DNA from: Caulobacter sp048541825
Lineage (GTDB): Bacteria; Pseudomonadota; Alphaproteobacteria; Caulobacterales; Caulobacteraceae
Assembly: GCF_048541825.1 (NCBI RefSeq)
Contig: NZ_CP183332.1
Location: 2,170,001 to 2,234,000 of the forward strand
Length of the DNA: 64,000 nt
Direction of reading: 5' to 3'
Of this stretch, positions 16,699-25,408 are shown one piece after another. The translations under genes and the position numbers were made by a program. The notes below the pieces were generated by a model that ran no database searches, was not told where the DNA came from, and saw only the letters and a program-made list of their open reading frames with translations. How positions within the stretch are numbered: position 1 is the first letter of the stretch; every line of letters starts with the position of its first letter.

Positions 16699-17468
16699 TA
16701 GCCTTCGCCCTCTTCGGTCGATGCCGCGGGGGCTTCCTCAGCGGGGGTTTCAGCAGCGGCGGTCGCCGGAGCCTGGCCAGCCTTGCGGAAGGCGCCCGGA
16801 CGCGGCAGGTCGGCCGGAGGGGCCTTCTTGATCGCGTCACGAACCTTCACGTAGCTGCCTTCGTGGCCGGGGACAGCGCCCTTGACCAGGATCAGGCCGC
16901 GCTCGACATCGACTTTCCAGACGGTGACGTTCAGCGTGGTGACCGTTTCCTGACCCAGGTGACCGGCCATCTTCTTGCCCTTGAACGTACGACCCGGATC
17001 CTGGCGTTGACCAGTCGAGCCGTGCGAACGGTGAGAGACCGAGACGCCGTGGGTTGCGCGCAGACCACCGAAGTTCCAGCGCTTCATGGCGCCGGCAAAA
17101 CCCTTACCGACTGTGACGCCCTGGATGTCGACCTTCTGGCCGGCAACGTAGTGGTCGGCGGTGATTTCCGCGCCCACTTCGATCAGAGCGGCTTCTTCGA
17201 CGCGGAACTCGGCGACAACCCGCTTGGGTTCAACCGAGGCCTTGGCGAAGTGGCCACGCATGCCGTTGGGGGTGTTCTTCGGCTTCTTGGCGCCAGCGCC
17301 AAGTTGGAGGGCGGTATAACCGTCCTTCTCCTGGGTGCGTTGAGCGGTGACCTGGCAGCCATCCAGAGACAGGACGGTGACCGGGATGTGCTGTCCGGTT
17401 TCATCGAAGAAGCGGGTCATGCCGAGCTTCTTGGCGATCACGCCAGTACGATTTGCGGGGAGAGTCAT
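16698..17468 (-). CDS. rplC: 50S ribosomal protein L3
   Basis: A 256-residue L3. RTGVIAKKLGMTRFFDETGQ at the N-terminus and the central FGGLRATHGVSVSHRSHGST, with the Gln modified by PrmB in other species nearby (GQRQDPG), are clear. The last ~40 residues are an Ala/Glu-rich acidic extension beyond the ribosomal core, typical of alphaproteobacteria. It follows rpsJ by 15 bases. Confidence 0.98.
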   Translation of the reverse strand: MTLPANRTGVIAKKLGMTRFFDETGQHIPVTVLSLDGCQVTAQRTQEKDGYTALQLGAGAKKPKNTPNGMRGHFAKASVEPKRVVAEFRVEEAALIEVGAEITADHYVAGQKVDIQGVTVGKGFAGAMKRWNFGGLRATHGVSVSHRSHGSTGQRQDPGRTFKGKKMAGHLGQETVTTLNVTVWKVDVERGLILVKGAVPGHEGSYVKVRDAIKKAPPADLPRPGAFRKAGQAPATAAAETPAEEAPAASTEEGEG

Positions 17469-17483
17469 AAGATTCGGCCCTCC

Positions 17484-17792
17484 TTACAGCTTGATTTCGA
17501 CGTCAACGCCGGCCGACAGGTCGAGCTTCATCAGCGCGTCCACGGTCTGCGGAGTCGGGTCAACGATATCGAGAACGCGCTTGTGCGTACGGATCTCGAA
17601 CTGTTCGCGCGACTTCTTGTCGACGTGCGGCGAACGGTTGACGGTGAATTTCTCGATAAGCGTGGGCAGGGGGATCGGGCCCCGTACCGTCGCACCAGTG
17701 CGCTTGGCCGTATTGACGATCTCGCGTGTGGAATGATCCAGCACGCGGTGATCGAAGGCCTTGAGCCGGATGCGGATGTTCTGACGATCCAT
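17484..17792 (-). CDS. rpsJ: 30S ribosomal protein S10 (NusE)
   Basis: A 102-residue S10 beginning MDRQNIRIRLKAFDHRVLDH. The frame stays open further upstream to 17885, but that part is leader sequence, an AGGAAA site precedes this ATG, and the length then matches the family. IPLPTLIEKFTVNRSPHVDK is the family signature. S10 is in the 30S head and, as NusE, takes part in antitermination. It is the first gene of the S10 operon; no str-operon gene precedes it. Confidence 0.97.
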   Translation of the reverse strand: MDRQNIRIRLKAFDHRVLDHSTREIVNTAKRTGATVRGPIPLPTLIEKFTVNRSPHVDKKSREQFEIRTHKRVLDIVDPTPQTVDALMKLDLSAGVDVEIKL

Positions 17793-17892
17793 ATCGCTCG
17801 GTTTCCTAGTGGGCTGCGCCCGCGTCTCGAACCATTTCAAAGACCAACTCGAACCCTTGGGAGAGTTCGAACGCAGCGTCCGCAAAACAAAT

Positions 17893-17918
17893 GGCCCTCA
17901 CGGTTGCCCGTGGGGGTT
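17893..17918 (-). promoter_or_regulatory. attenuator-like hairpin in the S10 leader
   Basis: On the minus strand an 11-bp stem (AACCCCCACGG with CCGTGAGGGCC, including G-U pairs) is capped by a GCAA (GNRA) tetraloop and followed by ATTTGTTTTGC. It lies about 100 bases before rpsJ and ~110 bases after the promoter, the layout of a transcription attenuator. Read by eye only. Confidence 0.6.
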
Positions 17919-17936
17919 ATGTCCAGATATTGCGCC

Positions 17937-17952
17937 CCTTCTCGAAAGAAGG
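17937..17952 (-). promoter_or_regulatory. UUCG tetraloop hairpin in the S10 leader
   Basis: The minus strand has CCTTCT-TTCG-AGAAGG, a perfect 6-bp stem with a very stable UUCG loop, 18 bases upstream of the attenuator-like hairpin. Together they resemble a multi-hairpin ribosomal protein leader. Confidence 0.55.
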
Positions 17953-18028
17953 TTGGCGGCGCTATGTCCGGGCGTCTCGCGAACCGCGTTTGAGCCCTAA
18001 AGCTCACAGCCGGTCCAACAGAGGCGCG

Positions 18029-18057
18029 CTTGTACGTTCCGAATCCGGTTTCGTCAA
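18029..18057 (-). promoter_or_regulatory. promoter of the S10 operon
   Basis: The minus strand reads TTGACG, a 17-base spacer, then TACAAG. This predicts a leader of about 230 bases before rpsJ that contains both hairpins described. The rest of 17793-18390 holds no credible gene. Confidence 0.75.
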
Positions 18058-18390
18058 GCGCTCCGCTTGCCTTGTCGCGCCAGAAACTGAGGCGACTCGG
18101 CGAGCCGCTTCTGGATAGGCGCCTGGCCCCATCTCCGCAACCCCTCATCTGTCATGGGATTGTCGAATAACACCGTCACATGGGTGGGAACGTGCGCGGA
18201 CATGCGACTAGTCGGCCGTCCTGATCTTTCAAGTGTCGCAATTGAGCATCAACTGACCCTGAAGCACGGCTATTGCCCCTTGTGGCGCCAGCCGACGCGC
18301 CATAGATGCCGCCCCTCCCCGGCGGACTGGTGGCCCCTCCCCCCAATGACCGCCAGCGCCGGGGTTTTTCCAGTAAGGGGATTACCCACT

Positions 18391-19149
18391 ATGAAGACCC
18401 AACTTTTTGCCGCCGCCGCTGTCGCGGTCCTCGCCTTCTCGGCTCCCGCCTTCGCCCAGCAAGTCGGTTCGGTCGGCGCCGCCGTGAACTACAGCGACAT
18501 CGACACCCGCGTTCTCAGCGGTGACGGCTCGTCGGTGAAGATCGACGGCTCGGTCGCCGTTCCGGTCGGCGCGGCCTGGACCGTCACCGCCAATGGCGAC
18601 GTGTCGATCTCGGACAACGACATCAGTGACGAAACCGTCGCCTCCGGCGCCGTGCACCTGACCACCAAGATTGGCGACACCTGGCGCGTCGGCGGCTTTA
18701 CCGCCCTGTCGCGTCCCAGCAACGACACCCTGTGGGCCGTCGGCGCTGAAGCCCACAAGTACCTGGGCAATGTCACCCTTTCGGGCCTGGCGGCCTATGG
18801 CCAGTCCAACGACCTGGACGCCGACCTGTACGCCGTGCGCGGTGAGGCCCGCTACTTCGTGACCGACGACTTCCGGCTCGACGGCGGCCTGGGCTATTCC
18901 AAGCTCGACACCCTGGTGGAAGCCGAAGCGTGGGACGCCAGCCTGGGCGGCGAATACAAGTTCGCCAACACCGGCTGGTCGACCTTCGGCAAGTACACCC
19001 ACACCGAAAGCGAAGACCTGGCCGACCTGAAGTCGGACTCGGTCAAGATCGGCGTGCGTTACACCTTCGGCGGCAGCCTGAAGGCTCGTGACGCAGCCGG
19101 CGCCGACCTGATCGACGCTGGCACGCTGTTCGGCTTCGGCGTCCGCTAA
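18391..19149 (+). CDS. putative outer-membrane beta-barrel protein
   Basis: A 252-residue exported protein. Residues 1-22 form a Sec signal peptide ending in AFA before QQVGS. The mature part shows alternating hydrophobic/polar strands such as AWTVTANGDVSIS and KYLGNVTLSGLAAYGQ, and VKIGVRYTFGG near the end, as in small porin or opacity-type barrels. The frame extends upstream to 18154, but the signal peptide and the AAGGGG site before 18391 fix the start. I recognise no specific family. A strong terminator follows. Confidence 0.75.
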   Translation: MKTQLFAAAAVAVLAFSAPAFAQQVGSVGAAVNYSDIDTRVLSGDGSSVKIDGSVAVPVGAAWTVTANGDVSISDNDISDETVASGAVHLTTKIGDTWRVGGFTALSRPSNDTLWAVGAEAHKYLGNVTLSGLAAYGQSNDLDADLYAVRGEARYFVTDDFRLDGGLGYSKLDTLVEAEAWDASLGGEYKFANTGWSTFGKYTHTESEDLADLKSDSVKIGVRYTFGGSLKARDAAGADLIDAGTLFGFGVR

Positions 19150-19171
19150 ACGCGGCGAGGCTAAAAAAGCG

Positions 19172-19203
19172 GAAGGCCCCGGGACATCCGTCCCGGGGCC
19201 TTC
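19172..19203. terminator. bidirectional terminator
   Basis: A 13-bp perfect stem (GAAGGCCCCGGGA and complement, loop 6 bases). On the minus strand it is followed by TTTTTT, so it best serves the DUF2807 gene ending at 19239, but it also ends the convergent outer-membrane gene. Confidence 0.88.
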
Positions 19204-19238
19204 ACTCTATATATGTGTGTGTGATCGTCGAACGCGGC

Positions 19239-20078
19239 TCAGTGGCCGATATAGACGTCGCCCGAACCGGCCACCGACTTGCTGACATTGCCGATCGCCT
19301 TGGCGATCCGCACGTCGCCGGAACCGGCCACCGAGATCTCGACATCACCGACTTCGCCGTCATGGGTCACGTCGCCCGAGCCCATGATGCTGACCTCGAT
19401 CGACTTGGCGCGACCGCCGGCGATCACCACATCGCCCGAGCCGGCGATGCTGACCTCGACCTTGCCGCCGACACTGGCCGCCCCGGCGTCGCCCGAGCCG
19501 GCGATCGAGACAGTGAAGTCGCCTGCAACCTCCTGGGTCCTCACGCTGCCGGAGCCGGCAATGCTGATCTCGGCCGAACCCGCAGTGCCGACATTGGTGT
19601 CGCCTGAACCAGCCTGGCTGACTTCCAGCTCGCCTTTCACATTGGCGACGGTCCAGTCACCGCAGCCGGCGTTGGCCAGGGCCAGGCTGTCGCTGCGGCC
19701 AACGCTGCCGAACACCGCGCCGGCCCCGGACACATCGACCCGCATCGGCGTGCGAATGACGATCTGCGGGATGTCCTCCCACTTCACTTCACCGACGCCG
19801 CGCACCTTGATCGTGGTCAGGCCCATCTTGCTGTTGCAGCCATGGATCTTGTTCATGCGCAGATCGCCGTCGACGATCGTGTCCGCGCCATTCCGCCGGA
19901 TGGTCAGAGGCAGGCTCTTGTTGGTGGTCAGGAACTCGACCTTGATGTCGTTGCGGGCTTCGGGGATCACCACGACGCGGGCGACCGCATCCTTGATCCG
20001 GACCGAAGGCGCGGCGGAGGCGACGCCCGAGAAGCCCAGGGCGGCCGCGCCGGCGGCCAGAACGAGAAGTGCGCGCAT
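19239..20078 (-). CDS. DUF2807 (head GIN domain) exported protein
   Basis: A 279-residue protein with a Sec signal (cleavage after about ASA, residue 23). The mature protein is built of short beta repeats containing SIAGSGDV/SQAGSGDT-like units at about 17-20 residue spacing from about residue 125 to the end, the pattern of the DUF2807 putative adhesin right-handed beta-helix. A central CGDWTV segment and one CNSK are the only cysteines besides. Such proteins are periplasmic or surface exposed; the function is not established. Confidence 0.8.
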   Translation of the reverse strand: MRALLVLAAGAAALGFSGVASAAPSVRIKDAVARVVVIPEARNDIKVEFLTTNKSLPLTIRRNGADTIVDGDLRMNKIHGCNSKMGLTTIKVRGVGEVKWEDIPQIVIRTPMRVDVSGAGAVFGSVGRSDSLALANAGCGDWTVANVKGELEVSQAGSGDTNVGTAGSAEISIAGSGSVRTQEVAGDFTVSIAGSGDAGAASVGGKVEVSIAGSGDVVIAGGRAKSIEVSIMGSGDVTHDGEVGDVEISVAGSGDVRIAKAIGNVSKSVAGSGDVYIGH

Positions 20079-20183
20079 CGAGATATTTCCCCTGTCGGAT
20101 GGCGTTGATAAGGGAAAGCTAGCGGCGCCCGACAGGCGAGACGACTTAATTCGCGGTCATGACCGCGATGTCACAAATCGGCC

Positions 20184-21098
20184 TCAAGGTCGGGCTTCAG
20201 GCGTCGCGTCCATTCCCAGCTCGAAACTGCGCTCGAAGCCCTTGATCCGGTCCTCGACCAGACGCGCGCGCTTCAAGCCCAGAGACGCCGCCCAAAGGCC
20301 GGCCCGCGCCAGGGCCGGGGTCTTGCCCATCGCCGCCACGGGCATGCCCCAGCGCCGGAACACGCCGTTGGCATAGTGCGCGCCGTTGATCAGGCGGGAC
20401 TCCCAGGTCTGGTAGTCGACCGACAACGAGACATTGAACGTCCCGAGGTTCTCGATCCGGTGCGGCGCATGCAGCGGCCAGGCGGCGGCCATGCCGGGCT
20501 CCAGGTCGAAGACCTGAGCCGCGGCGTCCATCTCGCGGCGGTAGGGCAAGTCCTCGGTCTGCTGCTTGAGCAGGATGTTTTCCATGCCCTCCTGGGGCAT
20601 GTGGGTCTCGTCGGGCGGATAGATCCAGATCCGCTTGCGGCCGCGCAGGTGGAACAGCACCACCCCGGGCGCATCGGCGTGGAACGGCACCTTCGCCCCC
20701 GGCGCCGACAGGATCAGCTGGCCATTCAGCTGGATCGGCTTGAAGCCCTGCGCCTGACCCGAAATGCCGGCGAAGGCCTCCTCGATCAGCGGGCCAAGTT
20801 GCGGATACCAGGCCTCGGCCCGGCGCAGCTGCACCCAGATGCGGCCTTCCTTGACGCCCTCCAGCACCTCCTGGCCGGAGCGCCGCCCCCGCGCACCGGT
20901 GCGCATGGTGTGCTGGCCGTCGGCGTCGAAGTCGAACAGGTTGATGTCGTAGAGCTCGGCCGGATAGGCGTCGAGCACGCGCGCCAGGGCCTCGTCCTCG
21001 AACAGGCGCGACTCCACCAGCTTGTGCTGGAAGGTGATTGGCGTCTTGCCGAAGGCGTTCTTTTGCTCGGGCGACCAAGCGGTGATCAGATCGGACAT
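20184..21098 (-). CDS. JmjC/cupin-type Fe(II) 2-oxoglutarate dioxygenase-like protein, paralog A
   Basis: A 304-residue protein. A facial triad is visible as H140-x-D142 in PFHADAPG and H213 in APHRIEN, within a cupin fold (LRGRKRIWIYP, FNVSLSVDY). That is the JmjC/cupin-8 pattern of protein or small-molecule hydroxylases. No signal peptide is seen, so it should be cytoplasmic. The N-terminal part (AWSPEQKNAFG, LFEDEALARVLDAYP) and C-terminal helical tail are shared with the protein at 47728-48651. It follows an acyltransferase gene by 9 bases, in the same operon. Substrate unknown. Confidence 0.78.
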   Translation of the reverse strand: MSDLITAWSPEQKNAFGKTPITFQHKLVESRLFEDEALARVLDAYPAELYDINLFDFDADGQHTMRTGARGRRSGQEVLEGVKEGRIWVQLRRAEAWYPQLGPLIEEAFAGISGQAQGFKPIQLNGQLILSAPGAKVPFHADAPGVVLFHLRGRKRIWIYPPDETHMPQEGMENILLKQQTEDLPYRREMDAAAQVFDLEPGMAAAWPLHAPHRIENLGTFNVSLSVDYQTWESRLINGAHYANGVFRRWGMPVAAMGKTPALARAGLWAASLGLKRARLVEDRIKGFERSFELGMDATPEARP

Positions 21099-21107
21099 CG
21101 AGAACTC

Positions 21108-22271
21108 CTAGTCGGCCAGAAGCGAAAGACTAAGGCCAATGCCGACCCCCAGGCCGACGCCCGCGCCGATGCGGGGGTGGCGGCGGGTCATGGCCGTAAC
21201 AAAGGACGAGGCGCCCCGCACCTGCCCCACCAGCCCGGGCTCGCAGGCGATGATGCCGTCAAAGCGGCGCGACAGGCGGGTCAGATCCGGAAGGCCTAGG
21301 CGTCCGATCGCCTGGGGACGGGTATGGATCATGCCTTCGAACACCGGCTCGGCCGGCTCGGCGAAGTCGCGCTTGTAGGCCTCGCCGCCAGGCCCGAAAT
21401 CAACCCGGGCGATCCCCTGCTCTGCAGCCGCACGCAGGGTCTCCAGGGTCATCAGGCTGCCCGGCGAGTAGCGCGCATAGGCCGTATCGTAGATCGGAAA
21501 CCACAGGTGATGGCGATCGCCACTGGTCAGGCCCAGCTCGGCCGCGACGATCGCGTCGCCGGCCCGCAGAACCGCCAGCTTCAGGCCAAAGTCGGCTTCC
21601 GCAGCCCCGGCCAGCCGGTGCAGCAGGGCGCTGGTCCATCCACAGGCGAAGATGTCGTACTGGTGGGTCCGACGGAGCTGCTGGCGCTTGCCGGCGATGA
21701 TCTGGTCCAGCATCGCGGCGGCGGGCGCATCGAAACTGAAACGCACGGGCCCGTGGTCACGCTCGAGCGCCCGCAGCCGGCGGCGCTTGTCCTTGAGGAA
21801 TCCCGCGCTGCGCCCGGCCTCATAGGCCGGGAAACCGGCGGAGACGTCGGCGGCCATGGCGTGGCGCACCGAAAGCCCGCGCCCCTCGTTGGTTCCCGGA
21901 GCGATCAATCCGCCAAAGCGCGCGCGCTCGGCGCCGAGCTTTCTGAGGATATCGGTCAGGTCCAGGCGGGTGTCGGCGCTCGCGACCAGGCCATGACTGT
22001 CGCTCATCGGCGCGGCCAGGGGCTGGATCAGAACGCCACGCCGCTGGAACGGCAGGAAGCCCTCGATCTCGTCGCCCCGCCGGATCACCGCAATGGCCGC
22101 GCCGGGCGCGATCTGGCCGGCGACGTCGAGGTAGCGAAGGTCGAAATAGGGGCTGCCCAGCAGGGGGTTGGCCCGACGCAGGGCGTTCCACCGGGCGCGT
22201 TCGGGCGCGCCCAGCTCTGACACCCTGACCGCCTCCACGGAAACCCCGTCGTGCAAAGCCCGCTCTCCCAA
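21108..22271 (-). CDS. FemAB/CelD-like GNAT acyltransferase, paralog A
   Basis: A 387-residue double-GNAT protein of the FemAB/CelD (BcsL) type. Motifs shared with the copy at 49568-50722 are MSDSHG (89-94), SPGSLM (269-274) and VDFGPGGEAYKRDF (290-303), the last two in the second GNAT domain that should bind acyl-CoA or aminoacyl-tRNA. The last 20 residues are Gly-rich and hydrophobic, possibly a membrane contact. HfsK of Caulobacter holdfast synthesis belongs to the same broad class; orthology is not claimed. It starts the two-gene operon with the dioxygenase-like gene. Confidence 0.75.
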   Translation of the reverse strand: MGERALHDGVSVEAVRVSELGAPERARWNALRRANPLLGSPYFDLRYLDVAGQIAPGAAIAVIRRGDEIEGFLPFQRRGVLIQPLAAPMSDSHGLVASADTRLDLTDILRKLGAERARFGGLIAPGTNEGRGLSVRHAMAADVSAGFPAYEAGRSAGFLKDKRRRLRALERDHGPVRFSFDAPAAAMLDQIIAGKRQQLRRTHQYDIFACGWTSALLHRLAGAAEADFGLKLAVLRAGDAIVAAELGLTSGDRHHLWFPIYDTAYARYSPGSLMTLETLRAAAEQGIARVDFGPGGEAYKRDFAEPAEPVFEGMIHTRPQAIGRLGLPDLTRLSRRFDGIIACEPGLVGQVRGASSFVTAMTRRHPRIGAGVGLGVGIGLSLSLLAD

Positions 22272-22310
22272 AGTTGCGAGAGGTTACAGCGACCTTTCCT
22301 AATAACCGCT

Positions 22311-24587
22311 TTAGTTGAGCGACTCCTCCCTGGCGGCGCTGAGCCGCACGGGGACCGACTTGTAGGCCGGCGTGCCGCTGCGCGTGTCGCGATCGTCCAG
22401 GTCGATCAGGATATTGGTCTCGGGATAGTAGGCGGCCAGGCATCCTCGCGGGATGTCGCGCGCCACCAGGGTGAAGCCGCGCACCACCCGCTGGCCGCCG
22501 GCGTCGAAGGCGGCGGCCAGGTCGATGCGATCACCGGAAGACAGCCCGCGAGCGGCGATATCGTCGGGATTGGCGAACACCACGTCGCGGCGTCCGAACA
22601 CCCCGCGATAGCGGTCGTCCAGGCCATAGATGGTGGTGTTGTACTGGTCGTGGCTGCGCAGGGTGGTCAGGATCATCACCTCGGGATCGCCCTGGCGCGG
22701 ATCGCCGGCCTTGGGGGCGTGCGCCATGAAATTGGCCTTACCCGAGGCGGTCTTCCAGACCCGATCCGACGGCGGCACCGGCAGGCGGAAACCGCCGGGA
22801 ATGCGGATGCGCTCATTATAGTTGTCAAAGGCGCCCGGAAACACACGGGCGATAAGGTCGCGGATGCGGTCATAGTCAGCGACCAGCCCCGACCAGTCGA
22901 CGGTGTCATCCTGGCCCAGCACGGCCTTGGCGATGCCGGCCACGATGGCGGGCTCGGATTTCAGCTGGTCCGAGGCCGGCGGGTTCAGGCCCTTGGAGGC
23001 GTGGACCATCGACATCGAGTCCTCGACCGTCACCGCCTGGCGGCCGCTGGCCTGGATGTCGATCTCGGTGCGGCCCAGGCAGGGCAGCAGCAGGCTCTCC
23101 CGGCCGACCAGCAGATGGGTGCGGTTGGGCTTGGTGGCGATGTGGACCGCAAAGTCCAGCCGGCGCATGGCGGCGAAGGTGCGGATCGGATCGGGCGCGG
23201 CCACCGCAAAATTGCCGCCCAGCCCCAGGAACACCGTCGCCTCGCCCCGCTCCATCGCCTCGATGGCCTCGACCACGGTGTGGCCATGCTCGCGCGGCGG
23301 CTCGAAGTCGAACACGTCGCGCAGGGAATCGAGCAGGGCGGCCCCCGGCTTCTCGGCCACGCCGACAGTGCGCGCGCCCTGAACATTGGAATGGCCTCGC
23401 AGCGGACAGATCCCCGCTCCCGGCCGGCCGATATTGCCCTTCAACAGCAGCAGATTGACCAGCTGCTGCACCGTGCCCGACGAGTCCCGATGCTGGGTCA
23501 GGCCCATGCCGTAGCAGAGGATAGTCGCCTTCGAGCGCGCATAGACGGCGGCGGCCTCCTCGATCTGGGCGCGCGACAGGCCCGAGCCCGTCTCGATCTC
23601 TTCCCAGCTCAGGGCGTCCAGCGCCTCGACCAGCGCCTCGAAGCCGGCGGTATGCTCGGAGATGAAGTCGCGATCCACGGCCTGCAGGGCCAGCACCGCC
23701 TTCATCATGCCATGCACCGCCAGGGCGTCGCCGCCGATGGTCAGCTGGTAATAGGCCGACGCGATGGGCGTCGACGACAGGGTCGCCATCTCCATCGCGT
23801 CCTGCGGTGAGGCAAACTTTTCCAGTGATCGTTCACGCAGCGGATTGAAGGCCAGGATCGCCGCGCCGCGCTTTGAGGCTTCGCGCAGGGTTCCCATCAT
23901 CCGGGGATGGTTGGTGCCGGGATTGTGGCCAAAGCACAGGATCAGGTCGGCGTGATCGAAGTCCTCCAGCGTCACCGAGCCCTTGCCCATGCCGATCGAG
24001 TCCGGCAGGCCGACGCTGGTCGGCTCGTGGCACATGTTGGAGCAGTCGGGGAAATTGTTGGTCCCGAATCGGCGGCCCAGCAGCTGATACAGGAACGCCG
24101 CCTCGTTGGAGGCCCGGCCCGAGGCGTAGAACTCGGCCTGATCCGGATGGTCCAGCGCCCGCAGCGCCGCCCCGGTTCGCGCGAAGGCCTCGTCCCAGCT
24201 GATCGGCAAGTAGCGGTCGCTGGCGGCGTCATAGGCCATGGGCTCGGTCAGCCGGCCCAGGTCCTCGATGGCGTGATCGCTCCAGGTCAGCAGCTCGCTC
24301 ACCGTGTGGCGTTCGAACACCTCGGGCGTGGCGCGCTTGCTGGTCGCCTCCCAGGCCACGGCCTTGGCGCCGTTCTCGCAGAACTCGAACGAACTGGTGT
24401 GCTTGGGATCGGGCCAGGCGCAGCCGGGGCAGTCGAAGCCCTCGGGCTGGTTGGCCGACAGCAGGGTGCGGCCGCCCTCGATCACCGTGGCCTGGTCACT
24501 GAGCGCGCCGGCCACGCCCTTCAGCGCGCCCCAGCCGCCGGCCGGGCCGTCATAGGCGCGAACGCCCGGGATTTTCGGATCAGCCAT
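22311..24587 (-). CDS. FdhF/YdeP-family molybdopterin oxidoreductase
   Basis: A 758-residue molybdoenzyme. The N-terminus carries cysteines C53, C56 and C70 (DCPGC and EFCENG), an incomplete set compared with the four of canonical formate dehydrogenases, as in YdeP. The middle has NMCHEPTSVGLPDSIG, CFGHNPGTNHPRMMG and ICPLRGHSNVQG for bis-MGD binding, and the C-terminal domain contains TTLRSHDQYNTTIYG. It probably acts in the cytoplasm on formate or another small substrate. Its start overlaps the fdhD stop, and fdhD is needed for sulfuration of such cofactors, so the two work together. Confidence 0.88.
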   Translation of the reverse strand: MADPKIPGVRAYDGPAGGWGALKGVAGALSDQATVIEGGRTLLSANQPEGFDCPGCAWPDPKHTSSFEFCENGAKAVAWEATSKRATPEVFERHTVSELLTWSDHAIEDLGRLTEPMAYDAASDRYLPISWDEAFARTGAALRALDHPDQAEFYASGRASNEAAFLYQLLGRRFGTNNFPDCSNMCHEPTSVGLPDSIGMGKGSVTLEDFDHADLILCFGHNPGTNHPRMMGTLREASKRGAAILAFNPLRERSLEKFASPQDAMEMATLSSTPIASAYYQLTIGGDALAVHGMMKAVLALQAVDRDFISEHTAGFEALVEALDALSWEEIETGSGLSRAQIEEAAAVYARSKATILCYGMGLTQHRDSSGTVQQLVNLLLLKGNIGRPGAGICPLRGHSNVQGARTVGVAEKPGAALLDSLRDVFDFEPPREHGHTVVEAIEAMERGEATVFLGLGGNFAVAAPDPIRTFAAMRRLDFAVHIATKPNRTHLLVGRESLLLPCLGRTEIDIQASGRQAVTVEDSMSMVHASKGLNPPASDQLKSEPAIVAGIAKAVLGQDDTVDWSGLVADYDRIRDLIARVFPGAFDNYNERIRIPGGFRLPVPPSDRVWKTASGKANFMAHAPKAGDPRQGDPEVMILTTLRSHDQYNTTIYGLDDRYRGVFGRRDVVFANPDDIAARGLSSGDRIDLAAAFDAGGQRVVRGFTLVARDIPRGCLAAYYPETNILIDLDDRDTRSGTPAYKSVPVRLSAAREESLN

Positions 24588-25408
24588 CAGGCGATCTCCA
24601 GCTCGACTTCGACCAGGCGGTCGGCGCGGGTGAACACCGTGTGGCCGTCAGACCTGGCCAGGGCCACCAGGGTCAGTCCCGCCTCCTCCGCCTTGCGGAT
24701 GGCCAGATCGGTGGGCGCCGACACAGCCACCAGGATCGGGCAACCGATACGGACGGTCTTCTCGATCATCTCGAACGAACAGCGGCTGGTCACCAGAACA
24801 AAGCCGGCGTCGGCGTCCAGACCGCTGGCGGCCATCGCCCCCGCCAGCTTGTCCAGGGCGTTGTGACGGCCGACGTCCTCGCGCGACAGCAGGATGCGCC
24901 CGTCGGCGTCGGCGAAGGCGGCGGCGTGGGTCGCCCGGGTCAGCCGGCCCAGGGTCTGGGTCTCGGCCAGGGCGTCCAGCGCCCGCTGGATCGCCGAATG
25001 CGCCACAGCCCGGCCCTCGCCGACCTGCGGCAGGGGGCGCACGGCGTCGGCCAGGCGCTGAACGCCGCACAGCCCGCAGCTGGACCGCCCCTCAAGCGTG
25101 CGGGGCCTAGCCTTGCGGGGCGCAGCCTGCGGCGCAAGCCGCACATCGGCCATCAGGCCCAACTCCGCCTGCGTGATCTCGATGGCCAGAATGTCGCCCG
25201 CGCCGGCTATGGCCTCGGTCAGGGTGAAGCCCCGCGCCAGATCCTCGATATCGGCCGGCGTCGCCATCAGCACCGTATGGGGTCGGCCGTTGAACGACAG
25301 CCCCACCGCGACCTCGTCGGGCACAGCGCGTTCAATGGGCTGGATCTGGGCGCCGGCGCGCCACTGGGCGGCGGCGCGATGGGTGACGGAAGGCATCGGC
25401 ATGGTCAT
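24587..25408 (-). CDS. fdhD: formate dehydrogenase accessory sulfurtransferase FdhD
   Basis: A 273-residue FdhD. The catalytic CxxC is C111-x-x-C114 in GRSSCGLCGVQRL, and the later segments ILLSREDVGRHNALDKLAGA and VTSRCSFEMIEKTVRIGCPI are family signatures. FdhD passes sulfur from IscS to the molybdenum cofactor. It overlaps the following YdeP-type gene by one base, supporting that enzyme as the client. A Met three residues downstream could be the real start. Confidence 0.95.
   Translation of the reverse strand: MTMPMPSVTHRAAAQWRAGAQIQPIERAVPDEVAVGLSFNGRPHTVLMATPADIEDLARGFTLTEAIAGAGDILAIEITQAELGLMADVRLAPQAAPRKARPRTLEGRSSCGLCGVQRLADAVRPLPQVGEGRAVAHSAIQRALDALAETQTLGRLTRATHAAAFADADGRILLSREDVGRHNALDKLAGAMAASGLDADAGFVLVTSRCSFEMIEKTVRIGCPILVAVSAPTDLAIRKAEEAGLTLVALARSDGHTVFTRADRLVEVELEIA

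Noticed and set aside
3376..17993. Many long open frames on the plus strand opposite the ribosomal protein genes
   Set aside because: They mirror real genes on the minus strand, lack recognisable domains and arise from high GC and strong codon bias.
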